Positions 33,108-41,726 of a DNA stretch of 64,000 nt are shown in pieces (position 1 is the stretch's first letter; every line of letters starts with the position of its first letter). The position numbers were made by a program, and so were the translations under genes. The stretch lies in assembly GCF_000374445.1 (NCBI RefSeq), contig NZ_KB894403.1:146335-210334 (forward strand), read 5' to 3'. The notes under the pieces were generated by a model. The model made no database searches, had not been told where the DNA came from, and saw only the letters and a list, made by a program, of their open reading frames with translations. This stretch comes from Actinokineospora enzanensis DSM 44649. GTDB lineage: Bacteria; Actinomycetota; Actinomycetes; Mycobacteriales; Pseudonocardiaceae.

Positions 33108-34402
33108 CTCCCGTCCGACTCGACCAGCTCCGGGGCGAGCATGCCGCGGCCGGTTTCCCGGATCGCGAGCACACATACCGCCGACAGAGCGCAGAACACG
33201 GCGATCGTCCACGATACCGGCAGCGTGTCCACCGAGCTGCGCTGCAACTCGGCGAAAATCAGCGGGGCGAACCCGGCGCCCAGCCCGGCCAGCTGGTAGC
33301 CGAGGGAGGCGCCGGTGTAGCGGGTCTCGGTGGCGAACAGCTCCGTGTACAGGGCGGCCATCGGACCGAACAGCATCGGGTGCAGCACGCCCTGGCCCAC
33401 CGCCAACGCAAGCACCAGCGACGATTGTTCGCCGTAGCGGACCAGCGGGAACAACGCGAACCCGAACACCGCGATCAGCACCGCCCCGGTCAGCATCACC
33501 GGCCGCCTGCCGAACAGGTCGGACAGCGCCGCCCAGCCCAGCACGCCGACCACCGCGATCGCCGAGGAGATCGTCAACGCGTCCAGCACGTCCTGTCGCG
33601 TGTGCCCGACCTTCACCCCGTAGGACAACACGAACGTGGTCAGGGTCGCCTGGAAGACGAACGCGGCCAGCCCGATGCCGATCCCGAGCAGCAGAGCCTT
33701 GGGCCGCTCCCGCAGCACGGCCAGGACGGGCAGCCGTCGCCGTCGGCCCTGTTGGGTTGCCGCGACGAACGCCGGGGTCTCCTCGACCCGAGCGCGGACG
33801 AACAGGCCCACCGCCAGCAGGAGCGCGCTGAGCAGGAACGGGATCCGCCAGCCCCAGGCGAGGAAGTCGGCCTCGGAGGTGAGTTTCGCGGTGACCGACA
33901 GTGCCAGTGTGGACAGCAGGGTCCCGGCCGGGCCGCCCGCGTTGGTGAATCCCGCCCACAACCCGCGACGGGACTCCGCGTGTTCGACCGACAGCAGGAC
34001 CGAGCCGCCCCACTCACCGCCCACCGACACGCCCTGCACGATCCTCAGCAGCACGAGCAGGATCGGCGCGGCGGTGCCGATCGTCGCGTAGTCGGGCAGC
34101 AGGCCGATCAGGATGCTGGCCCCGCCCATCAGGGACATGGTCAGCACCAGCATCCGCTTGCGACCGAGTCGGTCCCCGAAATGGCCGAACACCAGCCCGC
34201 CCAGCGGCCGGGCCAGGTACCCGGTGGCGAAGGTGCCGAAGCTGGCGACCGTGGCCAGTCCGGGGTCCAGGCCGGGGAAGAAGACCTTGCCGAACACCAC
34301 CGCCGAGGCCGTGGCGTAGAGCAGGAAGTCGTAGTACTCGATGACGCTGCCCAGGAAGCTGGAGGCCACTGCGCGGCGTAACCGCGTGGGGGAGTCGGTC
34401 AT
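33104..34402 (-). CDS. MHS-type MFS transporter (metabolite:H+ symporter)
   Basis: 432 residues with twelve hydrophobic segments. The family's markers are SFLGSVIEYYDFLLYATAS at the first helix, GHFGDRLGRKRMLV between TM2 and TM3, and GVSVGGEWGGSVLL in TM4, as in shikimate/proline/dicarboxylate symporters. It is likely the uptake system for the organic acid activated by the adjacent synthetase. ATG 34402 lies 44 bp after the MaoC gene. Confidence 0.92.
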   Translation of the reverse strand: MTDSPTRLRRAVASSFLGSVIEYYDFLLYATASAVVFGKVFFPGLDPGLATVASFGTFATGYLARPLGGLVFGHFGDRLGRKRMLVLTMSLMGGASILIGLLPDYATIGTAAPILLVLLRIVQGVSVGGEWGGSVLLSVEHAESRRGLWAGFTNAGGPAGTLLSTLALSVTAKLTSEADFLAWGWRIPFLLSALLLAVGLFVRARVEETPAFVAATQQGRRRRLPVLAVLRERPKALLLGIGIGLAAFVFQATLTTFVLSYGVKVGHTRQDVLDALTISSAIAVVGVLGWAALSDLFGRRPVMLTGAVLIAVFGFALFPLVRYGEQSSLVLALAVGQGVLHPMLFGPMAALYTELFATETRYTGASLGYQLAGLGAGFAPLIFAELQRSSVDTLPVSWTIAVFCALSAVCVLAIRETGRGMLAPELVESDGR

Positions 34403-34446
34403 GGCGGGCCCCTCGTCGTTGAGGTGGGGAGTTCGGGTTTCCGCTG

Positions 34447-34905
34447 TCAGGCGTAGTGCCGGTAGACGGCTCGGGCGACGCAGGCGGGCTTGGCCGCGCC
34501 CGCCAGTTCCACGGTGAGATCGCAGACGAGCTGTACGCCGTCGTCGGGCACCTCCACGGCCTCGGCGACGCGTCCGTGCAGGCGGATCTTCGCGCCCACC
34601 GGCACCGGGGCGGGGAAACGGACCTTGTCGAGTCCGTAGTTGACGCTCATCCGCACGCCCGCCACCCGCAGCAGGTCGCTGAACAGCGGGATGAGCAGCG
34701 ACAGCGTCAGGTACCCGTGCGCGATGGTGCCGCCGAACGGCCCGTCCGCGGCCCGTTCGGGATCGGTGTGGATCCATTGGTGGTCGTCGGTGGCGTCGGC
34801 GAACCGGTCCACCCGGTCCTGGGTCACCTGGACCCACTCGCCCGCGCCGAGATCGGTTCCGGTGAGTTCGCGCAGGGCGGCGATGCCGGTGACGGTCGTG
34901 GTCAT
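34447..34905 (-). CDS. MaoC-family (R)-enoyl-CoA hydratase/dehydratase
   Basis: A 152-residue hot-dog fold protein. The hydratase core is RFADATDDHQWIHTDPERA with the catalytic Asp/His pair, then PFGGTIAHGYLTLSLL. It should hydrate an enoyl-CoA intermediate. It overlaps the amidohydrolase stop in ATGA, so it is co-translated in the catabolic operon. Confidence 0.92.
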   Translation of the reverse strand: MTTTVTGIAALRELTGTDLGAGEWVQVTQDRVDRFADATDDHQWIHTDPERAADGPFGGTIAHGYLTLSLLIPLFSDLLRVAGVRMSVNYGLDKVRFPAPVPVGAKIRLHGRVAEAVEVPDDGVQLVCDLTVELAGAAKPACVARAVYRHYA

Positions 34906-35786
34906 CGGGTGTCCTTTCCGAGGCCGAGCAACCGGGCCGCGTTGTTCTTGAGGATGCGGGGGCGCACATCCGGGTCGATGTCGAGGTTCGCGAAGTCCGC
35001 CAGCCACCGGTCGGGGGTGATCACCGGGTAGTCGGATCCGAACAGGACCTTGTCCTTGAGCAGGGTGTTGGCGTAGCGCACGAGCTGGGGCGGGAAGTAC
35101 TTGGGGGACCAGCCGGACAGGTCGATGTAGACGTGCGGCTTGTGCGTGGCCACGGCCAGCGCCTCGTCCTGCCAGGGGAACGACGGGTGCGCCAGGATGA
35201 TCGCCAGCTCGGGGAAGTCGACGGCGACGTCGTCGACCAGCATCGGGTTCGAGTGGCGCAGCCGGATCCCGCCGCCGCCCGGCACGCCCGCGCCGATACC
35301 GGTCTGTCCGGTGTGGAACAGGGCGGGCACGCCCAGCTCCTCGATCGCCTCGTACAGCGGGTAGGCCATGCGGTCGTTCGGGTCGAACCCCTGGAGGCTG
35401 GGGTGGAACTTGAAGCCGCGCACGCCGTGCCGGGTCACCAGTCGCCGGATCTCCCGCGCGCCCGCTCTCCCGCGCCAGGGGTCGACGCTGGCGAACGGGA
35501 TGAGCACGTCCGCGTGCTCGGCGCAGTCCTCCGCGATCTCCTCGTTCGGGATCCTGGGGTGGCCGGTGGCGTGCTCGGCGTCCACTGTGAACACGACGGC
35601 CGCCATCCGGCGTTCCCGGTAGTAGGCGGCCATCTCCGCGATCGTGGGCTGCCGATGTTCGTGGCCCTTGAAGTACTTCGCCGAGGCGGCGAGCAGCTCC
35701 GGGTCGAGCGAGGCGTGGCCGTCCCGGGAGATCTCGGCGTGCGTGTGCACGTCGATGGCGGTCAGGTCGTCGAGGGCGATCGCCAT
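34902..35786 (-). CDS. Amidohydrolase 2-family metal-dependent hydrolase/decarboxylase
   Basis: 294 residues in the ACMSD-like amidohydrolase_2 group. The metal site begins with AIDVHTHAE, a central His is in ALFHTGQTG, another in IILAHPSFPWQDEA, and the late Asp in LFGSDYPVITPDRW. Such enzymes decarboxylate or hydrolyse aromatic or beta-dicarbonyl acids. The start ATG 35786 lies 1 bp from the SDR stop. In this operon it may release or decarboxylate a pathway intermediate; substrate unknown. Confidence 0.88.
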   Translation of the reverse strand: MAIALDDLTAIDVHTHAEISRDGHASLDPELLAASAKYFKGHEHRQPTIAEMAAYYRERRMAAVVFTVDAEHATGHPRIPNEEIAEDCAEHADVLIPFASVDPWRGRAGAREIRRLVTRHGVRGFKFHPSLQGFDPNDRMAYPLYEAIEELGVPALFHTGQTGIGAGVPGGGGIRLRHSNPMLVDDVAVDFPELAIILAHPSFPWQDEALAVATHKPHVYIDLSGWSPKYFPPQLVRYANTLLKDKVLFGSDYPVITPDRWLADFANLDIDPDVRPRILKNNAARLLGLGKDTR

Positions 35787-35787
35787 G

Positions 35788-36696
35788 TCAGGGACCCTGC
35801 TTCGGTGCCGGGATGCCATAGGTCTCGGGCTCGGCGCCGATCCCGGCGGACCAGACACGCGCGATCGCGTCGGCGGTCCAGCCGCCGTCGGCGTAGGCGA
35901 CGGCCTTCTCGGCCGGGTGCGACCACAGCGCGAGCTTGTCGCCGCCGATGCCGATCGCCTGGCCGGTGATGCTTTTCGCCGCGTCGGAGGCCAGATAGAC
36001 CACCAACGGGGCGGCGTCCTCCGGGCTGCCGAGGCCCTCCTCCCGGCGCAGCCAGTCGGGTAGCGGTTCGCCGGTGCGCTCGGCTTCGTCGATGGCCTCG
36101 GCGAAGGCGGGGATGGTCCTGGTCATGTCGGTGACGGCGATCGGCACGACGGCGTTGACGGTGATCTTCGCGCGGGCCAGTTCGAGGGCCCAGGTGCGGG
36201 CCATGGCGGCGATCCCGGCCTTGGCGGCGGCGTAGTTCGTCTGCCCGAAGTTGCCGCGCTGGCCCGCGGGCGAGCCGACGAGGATGAGCCGACCGCCGTC
36301 GCCCTGCTCGCGCAGGCGGATCGCGGCGGCCCTGGCGCAGGCGAACGTCCCTCGCAAGTGGACTCTCAGGACGTCGTCGAAATCCTCGTCGGTCATCTTC
36401 CACAGCACCCGGTCGCGCAGGATGCCCGCGTTCGCGACCAGCACGTCGAGTCTGCCGAAGTTGTGCACGGCGGCGCCGACCAGCGCGCGCGCCACGTCGT
36501 CGGTGCCGACCGGGGCGACGACGGCGGCCGCGCGGCCGCCCGAGGTGATGATCGCCGTCCTGACCTCGTGCGCGGCATCGGAGTCGACGTCGTTGACCAC
36601 GACCGCCGCGCCCGCCTCGGCCAGTGCCATGGCGTAGGCCCGGCCCAGGCCGCGGCCCGCGCCGGTGACGATCGCGACCTTGCCCGACAGATCCAT
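35788..36696 (-). CDS. Short-chain dehydrogenase/reductase, 3-hydroxyacyl-CoA dehydrogenase-like
   Basis: 302 residues with the Rossmann motif TGAGRGLG, NAG in VLVANAGIL, catalytic Tyr/Lys in TNYAAAKAG and a Ser about 13 residues earlier (VGSPAGQRG). A C-terminal extension of ~60 residues is like that in the dehydrogenase part of peroxisomal multifunctional enzymes. It probably oxidises the 3-hydroxyacyl-CoA made by the MaoC hydratase. It is the first gene of the operon and is divergent from PaaX. Confidence 0.9.
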   Translation of the reverse strand: MDLSGKVAIVTGAGRGLGRAYAMALAEAGAAVVVNDVDSDAAHEVRTAIITSGGRAAAVVAPVGTDDVARALVGAAVHNFGRLDVLVANAGILRDRVLWKMTDEDFDDVLRVHLRGTFACARAAAIRLREQGDGGRLILVGSPAGQRGNFGQTNYAAAKAGIAAMARTWALELARAKITVNAVVPIAVTDMTRTIPAFAEAIDEAERTGEPLPDWLRREEGLGSPEDAAPLVVYLASDAAKSITGQAIGIGGDKLALWSHPAEKAVAYADGGWTADAIARVWSAGIGAEPETYGIPAPKQGP

Positions 36697-36727
36697 CTCG
36701 CCGCCTTCCAGTGGGGTCCGGGGTCCG

Positions 36728-36747
36728 CCAAAAGTACGGCACTTTGG
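36728..36747. promoter_or_regulatory. Candidate operator, imperfect dyad in SDR-PaaX intergenic region
   Basis: CCAAAAGTACGGCACTTTGG reads as an imperfect inverted repeat (CCAAA..GT / AC..TTTGG, one extra A on the left). It lies 31 bp upstream of the SDR start and 51 bp upstream of the PaaX-like start. It is a plausible regulator-binding site; not proven. Confidence 0.4.
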
Positions 36748-36797
36748 AAGCGGCCGTCAAGAATCTGCCCAACTTCACGCGGGTTACGCTGCCGGAC

Positions 36798-37613
36798 ATG
36801 ACAGACGCGCTCGGCCCCCGGCCCCAGTCCCTGATGCTGAACTTCCTGGGCCTGCACGTACTGGGGCGCGACGTGGCCGTCTACTCCGGAAGCGTGATCG
36901 ACGTGTTCGCCCGGATCGGCGTGTCCGAGGAGGCCGCCCGCTCCACCCTGACCAGGATGGCGGGCCGCGGCCTGCTGACCAGGCACCGCAGCGGCCGCAA
37001 GGTCTACTTCGGACTCACCGACCGCTCCGCCGAGGTGCTCGCGGACGGCAGGCGGCGGATCTGGGACACCGGCGCGGTCAACGACGACCCCGGTCGGGAG
37101 TGGACCCTGGTCGGCTTCTCGCTGCCGGACAACCGCCGCGGCGACCGCCACGACCTGCGCACCCAGCTCGGCTGGGCGGGGTTCGGCCTGCTGCAGAACG
37201 GCCTGTGGATCGCCGCCGGGGAGCGCGACGTCACGGCCATCGTCGACCGACTGGGGCTGGGCGACCACGTCACGGTCATGACCGCCCGCCCGTCGGGCCG
37301 GACCGAGGCCGCGGACCTGGTGCGCAAGGCGTTCGACACCGCGACGATCGCCGCCCGCTACTCCGCGTTCCTGGACACCTGGGACACCCCGGACCCGCGC
37401 CAGGAGGCCCCCGACGACCTGGCCAGGCAGCTGCTGCTGCACACCGACTGGCTGCAGGCCGTCCGCCAGGACCCGCACCTGCCCGCCCGCCTGCTGCCCG
37501 CCGACTGGCCTGCCATCCGGGCCCAGAACCTGTTCCGCCGCCTCGACACGGACTTCCGGGTCGAGGCGGCGGAACTGGCGGCCGGGATCCTGGACGAGAT
37601 CCCGGACCGGTGA
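36798..37613 (+). CDS. PaaX-family transcriptional regulator
   Basis: A 271-residue protein with an N-terminal winged helix (SVIDVFARIGVSEEAARSTLTRMAGRGLLTRHRSGRKVYF split across residues ~35-75). The PaaX central and C-terminal region follows (WTLVGFSLPDNRRGDRHDLRTQLGWAGFG, then RLLPADWPAIRAQNLFRRLD). PaaX proteins repress CoA-thioester catabolic genes and are released by an aryl- or acyl-CoA. Its divergent position with the operon at 31629-36696 strongly suggests it controls that operon. Confidence 0.9.
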   Translation: MTDALGPRPQSLMLNFLGLHVLGRDVAVYSGSVIDVFARIGVSEEAARSTLTRMAGRGLLTRHRSGRKVYFGLTDRSAEVLADGRRRIWDTGAVNDDPGREWTLVGFSLPDNRRGDRHDLRTQLGWAGFGLLQNGLWIAAGERDVTAIVDRLGLGDHVTVMTARPSGRTEAADLVRKAFDTATIAARYSAFLDTWDTPDPRQEAPDDLARQLLLHTDWLQAVRQDPHLPARLLPADWPAIRAQNLFRRLDTDFRVEAAELAAGILDEIPDR

Positions 37614-37616
37614 GGA

Positions 37617-38951
37617 TCAGCCGGTGTACGCCCTGGTCAGCGGCGCGGGCCGGTACTGGACGTACGGCGAGAAGGTCCCCAGGCCACTGGCCTTCGCGGC
37701 CGTGTTGAGCGCGGCAGGCGAGGTATCACCCCAGGAACCGGTGTCCAGTCGGTGCTCCAGCGCCTGGAGCGCGGCCAGGTAACCGGCGGGCTGGAACGCG
37801 CAGTGGCCCGTGCCCTGCACATAGGCCTGACGCAACAGGTTCTGGTCACCCGCCCGGCGGACCCGCTCCGCGTACCAGTCCTCGTGCTGTACCGGGATGA
37901 GCTGGTCGGCGATCGTGTGGATGGTGAACTCCGGCACGGCGAGGTCGCCGGTGGCGGTGGAGGTCGTGGCCAGGGTGCGCACGGCCTGCGGATCGGCCCG
38001 GATATCGGCCTTGCGGGTCAGCCGCGTGAGATCCGCGCGCAGGTCCAGCCCGGCCTGCCGGTACAGCGTCGCCACCTGGTCGAACAGGGGACTCCTGGCC
38101 AGCACGGCCGCGTAGTCCACCCCGACGTTCGCCGAACTGTCGCCGCCCGCGGCGAGTTCGACCTGGTACCTGCCGGGCACGGTGAACGGCAGTACCAAGT
38201 GGACCAACTCGTCGGCCTGTTGCCGCTGTTGGGCCTGGTAGTCACGCGGGCCAGGCGGCGTGGAGCCGGTGAACCAGGTGGGCTCGTTGAACAACGCCGC
38301 CGCCAAGGCCGTCCTCGCCCGCCCCTGCGCGGTGTCCTGGGCCTGCTTGGTCGCTTGGGCGAGGGCGTTGGCGGCGGTGCCTGCCTGTTGCGCGTCGGCA
38401 TACCGGACGAGCCGGATGTGTTGGTCCGGGGCGAGCAGCTCGCTGACCGCGTAGGCGCCGTCGAGCTGGTAGTCGTTGAGGCTCAACCCGCCCGCGACCA
38501 GGCCGCACGTGGTGAGCACGCCGTCCACACGCCCTCGTCCGCGCTGCGCTTCCAGCGCGCTGACCAGCCCACCCATCGACTGACCCCACGCGATGACCCG
38601 CTTGGGTGGCCCGGTGTGCTGGGCCAACGCCGCGAGCGCGCCGAACTGGTCGTCGACCGCCGACGCCGTCGCCCACAGCGACGGCCCGGAGTAGGACGAG
38701 CCGACGAGCGTGTACCCGCGGGCGAGCAGGACGTCGTGCGTGGCGGGATCGGGTGCGTCCATGGGCTGCAACGGCCCGAAACCGTGGCTGAAAAGGACAG
38801 TCGTGCCATTGGACGCCGCGGGGACGTCGGCGATCCAGGTGGCACCATCTGGCAACGTCCCGGTGTAGCGGGTGCTGTCCGCCGCCTGCGCGCTCGCTGG
38901 GACGGCGAGCGCGAGACACGTGGCGACGAGCAGGGTACGAAGTGTGCGCAC
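37617..38951 (-). CDS. Secreted alpha/beta hydrolase
   Basis: 444 residues with a Sec signal peptide (VRTLRTLLVATCLALAVPAS then AQAA). The hydrolase core has TVLFSHGFGPLQPMD, a nucleophile elbow GQSMGG near residue 123, the acid in TIADQLIPVQ and the His in GTGHCAF near 380. A long insertion between ~170 and ~330 is helical and Gln-rich, forming a lid. GTG 38951 follows GGAGG. It is convergent with the PaaX gene (3 bp apart). It probably hydrolyses an ester or peptide outside the cell. Confidence 0.85.
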   Translation of the reverse strand: MRTLRTLLVATCLALAVPASAQAADSTRYTGTLPDGATWIADVPAASNGTTVLFSHGFGPLQPMDAPDPATHDVLLARGYTLVGSSYSGPSLWATASAVDDQFGALAALAQHTGPPKRVIAWGQSMGGLVSALEAQRGRGRVDGVLTTCGLVAGGLSLNDYQLDGAYAVSELLAPDQHIRLVRYADAQQAGTAANALAQATKQAQDTAQGRARTALAAALFNEPTWFTGSTPPGPRDYQAQQRQQADELVHLVLPFTVPGRYQVELAAGGDSSANVGVDYAAVLARSPLFDQVATLYRQAGLDLRADLTRLTRKADIRADPQAVRTLATTSTATGDLAVPEFTIHTIADQLIPVQHEDWYAERVRRAGDQNLLRQAYVQGTGHCAFQPAGYLAALQALEHRLDTGSWGDTSPAALNTAAKASGLGTFSPYVQYRPAPLTRAYTG

Positions 38952-39482
38952 GAAACCTCCAATACGGAGAACAGGGCATGGCCGATCACGGCCGGTGCGA
39001 TGATGAGGAAAGGCGCCTGCGATCGAGGCAGCGCCTGCGGAGCGCGTCGATCGACACCTCCGACGCACAGGATCATCAGACCGGGCGACGACTGTCAACC
39101 CCTTGTGGCAGAACCGGTCTCCTTGGTACACAGGGAAGAGCCGCCTCGACGTCGCGGAGTTCGGCGCGTGCCGATCCGACTCCACATAGGAGGTTTTGCG
39201 CGGGGAAATCCTGCCGATCGAAAGAACCAGAACAGCGTCGGAATCAATTGTTCGAATGCGCCCGGAAGAGTCGGATTGCCTGCCCGCGAGACTCCGAGCT
39301 GCCGCAGGAGCGGACTGTCGTCATCCGGCCGATCGGTGGGGGAGCGGGTGGCCACGGTTGTCGGGTCGACGATGCGCCGACCGTGTCGAAGCAGGCTTCG
39401 TTCGGGTGAAACGGCGGGTATGGATCTTCCTTTGCCCGGCTCGGTGGGGCGACCGTGGAGGCCCGGTCGAGAGGAGAATGGC
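38952..39482. other. 530-bp divergent intergenic region
   Basis: This lies between the secreted hydrolase (minus) and P450 (plus) genes. Several short frames cross it, but none has codon bias or a family match. It should hold both promoters; an imperfect palindrome around 39015-39040 (GGCGCCTGCGATCGAGGCAGCGCC region) is the only structure noticed. Confidence 0.4.
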
Positions 39483-40808
39483 ATGAGCCAGCGGGACGCG
39501 GTGCGCGCGCCGGGGGCCTGGCCGGTGCTGGGGCACGCACCGGCGTTGATGCGGCGGCCATTGGAGTTCCTCAGGTCCCTGCCCGCCAGAGGACCGCTGG
39601 TGCAGGTCCGCCTCGGCCCGCTGCCCGCCTACGTCGTGACCACCCCCGACCTGGCCAGACAGGTCCTGGTCACCGGCTCCCAGGACTTCGAACGGGGTCG
39701 CTTCTCCCGCAAGCTGACCAGGACACTCGGCTCCGGCCTGGCCACCTCCACCGGCCAGGACCACCGCACGCAACGCCGGATGCTGCAACCGGCGTTCGGC
39801 CGCACCGCGGTGGCCGCCTGCGCCGCACCGATGCGCGCGGCGGCAGAGGCGTTGATGGCGGACTGGACACCCGGCCGGGTCATCGACGTCAACCAGGCCA
39901 TGGACGCCTACGCCGCGGACGTGGTGGCGCGCAGCCTGTTCGGCTCGGAGGTCGCCGCCCCCGCCGCCGCGGAGTTCCGTCAGTCGCTGCCCGGTCTGCT
40001 GCGCGACATGGTCAACCGCACGCTATTGCCGGAATGGTGGGCGGCCCTGCCGACCCCCGGCAACCGCCGTGCCACCCGCGCCCTCGCCCGTGTCGACGCC
40101 GCCGCGCATGCCGCGATCACCGGCTACCGCGCCGCCAACCGGGACGCGGGCGACCTGCTGTCGCTGCTCATCGCCGCCCGCGACGACGACGGCACCGCCC
40201 TCACCGACACCCAGATCCGCGACCAGATGATCACCTTCACGCTGGCCGGGGTCGAGACCACCAGCGCGGCCCTGGCCTGGTTCTTCCACGAGCTGGCCCA
40301 CCACCCCGACATCGAACGCCGCGTCCTCGCCGAGATCGACACCGTTCTCGACGGCCGACCGCCGACCCCGGATGACCTGCCCGCCCTGACCGAGACGACC
40401 CACGCCCTGCTGGAGAGCACCCGCCTCTACGCCTCCTGGATCCAGATGCGCCGCGCCATCCGCCCGGTCGTGCTCGCCGACACCGCGCTCCCGGCGGGCA
40501 CCGAGGTGATCTACAGCCCCTACCTGCTGCACCACGACCCGCGCTGGTTCCCGAACCCGGAAACCTTCGACCCGGACCGCTGGAACCCCGACCGCGCGGG
40601 CGCGATCCCCAACGGCGCGTACCTGGCGTTCAGCTCCGGCGTGCACAAGTGCATCGGCGAGAGCTTCGCCTTCCTGGAAACCACCACCCTGGCCGTCCTG
40701 GCCTGCCAACGCTGGCGCCTACGCCCGACCCCCGGCGCCCCGGTACGCCCGATCGCGACCGGCGTCGTCCACCCGAAGGGCCTCATGATGACCCTGACCC
40801 CGCGATAA
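39483..40808 (+). CDS. Cytochrome P450
   Basis: 441 residues. The I-helix reads FTLAGVETTSAALAW (about 255-270), the ExxR motif is ESTR near 322, and the haem loop FSSGVHKCIGESF gives the ligand Cys at 390. The N-terminus PGAWPVLGHAPALMRRPLEFL resembles membrane-free actinobacterial P450s of the sesquiterpene/fatty-acid type. No ferredoxin, reductase, terpene synthase or other biosynthetic gene is adjacent, so its substrate is open. ATG 39483 follows a GAGGAGAATGGC ribosome site. Confidence 0.93.
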   Translation: MSQRDAVRAPGAWPVLGHAPALMRRPLEFLRSLPARGPLVQVRLGPLPAYVVTTPDLARQVLVTGSQDFERGRFSRKLTRTLGSGLATSTGQDHRTQRRMLQPAFGRTAVAACAAPMRAAAEALMADWTPGRVIDVNQAMDAYAADVVARSLFGSEVAAPAAAEFRQSLPGLLRDMVNRTLLPEWWAALPTPGNRRATRALARVDAAAHAAITGYRAANRDAGDLLSLLIAARDDDGTALTDTQIRDQMITFTLAGVETTSAALAWFFHELAHHPDIERRVLAEIDTVLDGRPPTPDDLPALTETTHALLESTRLYASWIQMRRAIRPVVLADTALPAGTEVIYSPYLLHHDPRWFPNPETFDPDRWNPDRAGAIPNGAYLAFSSGVHKCIGESFAFLETTTLAVLACQRWRLRPTPGAPVRPIATGVVHPKGLMMTLTPR

Positions 40809-40838
40809 CCCGGTCGGCTCTCCCATGAGGGAGGGTGT

Positions 40839-41280
40839 TCACGGCGCGGGGTCGCGAGGGTCACTGCGGCGGGCGGCCTCGACGGCGCCGTCGACGACCA
40901 CCGCCAGGCAGACGCGGAACAGATCGTCCACGGTGCGGCCGTCCCGGAAGTACTCGCCGATGGCGGCTGCCGTGTTCGGGTGGCGGTCGGCGAAGTCGGC
41001 CGGGTCGAAGTCGCGCAACGCCTCGCCGTCGGGCCGGGGCCTGTTCCTCCAGCACGTAGCCGACGGTGAACAGCCGCACGCTCGACACGATGATGCGGGC
41101 CGTCGCCCCCGGCACGCCGTCGGCCATGAGCACGGTGATCATCAGCTCGGAGATCGCGGCCATCCGCGTGGACAGCTGCGCGGCGGACAGGATCCGCGCG
41201 CTGTCCGGGTGGGCGAGCAGGGCCCGCCGGAGCCTGCCGACCATGTCGGTCAGCCGGGCCAGGGCGTGCCGGGTCCCGGT
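40839..41280 (-). pseudogene. TetR-family regulator remnant, HTH lost and frameshifted
   Basis: The minus strand encodes a TetR C-terminal ligand-binding domain in two frames. The first part runs RLTDMVGRLRRALLAHPDSA to LFTVGYVLEEQA (41280 to ~41035). A frame change at a G/C-rich run near 41035 follows, then FDPADFADRHPNTAAAIGEYF to RVCLAVVVDGAVEAARR, ending at TGA 40841-40839. No helix-turn-helix is present; the 5' end abuts a truncated dehydrogenase gene. The gene is not functional. Confidence 0.7.
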
Positions 41281-41297
41281 GGGCGAGGGGGCAGTCG

Positions 41298-41555
41298 ATG
41301 AAGGCAGCGGTGGTGAACGAGCGGGGCGCGGTGCCACGTTACGAGGACTTCCCGGACCCGGTGCCGCGAGCGGGCGAGGTACTCGTCCGGGTACGGGCGG
41401 TCGCGGTCGAGAACGTCGACAAGGCGATCGTCAACGGCGAGCACTACGCCGCGGCCGGATACCTCACCGAGTTCCCCATGATCTCCGCGTTCGACGGCAT
41501 CGGCGCACTCGCGGACGGCACACCGGTGGCCTTCGGCATCCTGCTCCGCGGCTGA
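41298..41555 (+). pseudogene. 5' fragment of a zinc-type alcohol dehydrogenase/quinone oxidoreductase
   Basis: 85 codons starting MKAAVVNERGAVPRYEDFPD, with GEVLVRVRAVAVENVDKAIVNG, the standard N-terminus of MDR-family oxidoreductases. It stops at 41555 before the catalytic and nucleotide-binding regions. GAGGGGG precedes ATG 41298, so it may still be translated. With the adjacent TetR fragment it marks a locus where a divergent regulator/oxidoreductase pair has been deleted. Confidence 0.7.
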
Positions 41556-41726
41556 TCCCGGACACCGGCGAGCGTCCTGGTCGGACACGAGTGCGTGACC
41601 GCGAATGGTGGAACCGCATCCGAACCGAGCAAGGCGGCCAGCCGCGAGCGCCGGCTTGCGGAGCACTAGCCCGTCACGGGCTTGCGTGGCCGGTAGTTGA
41701 AGGCCGTGTAGCTGGGATTTCGCCGG

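Noticed and set aside
37752..39482. Plus-strand frame extending the P450 upstream by several hundred codons
   Set aside because: The upstream part is antisense to the secreted hydrolase; the P450 start at 39483 has its own ribosome site and the normal P450 N-terminus.
39095..39484. 129-codon minus-strand frame upstream of the P450
   Set aside because: No ribosome site, no family resemblance and irregular codon bias; more likely promoter DNA.
40815..40836. Short hairpin (CTCCC/GGGAG) after the P450 stop as terminator
   Set aside because: A five-pair stem without a T-run is too weak to support.
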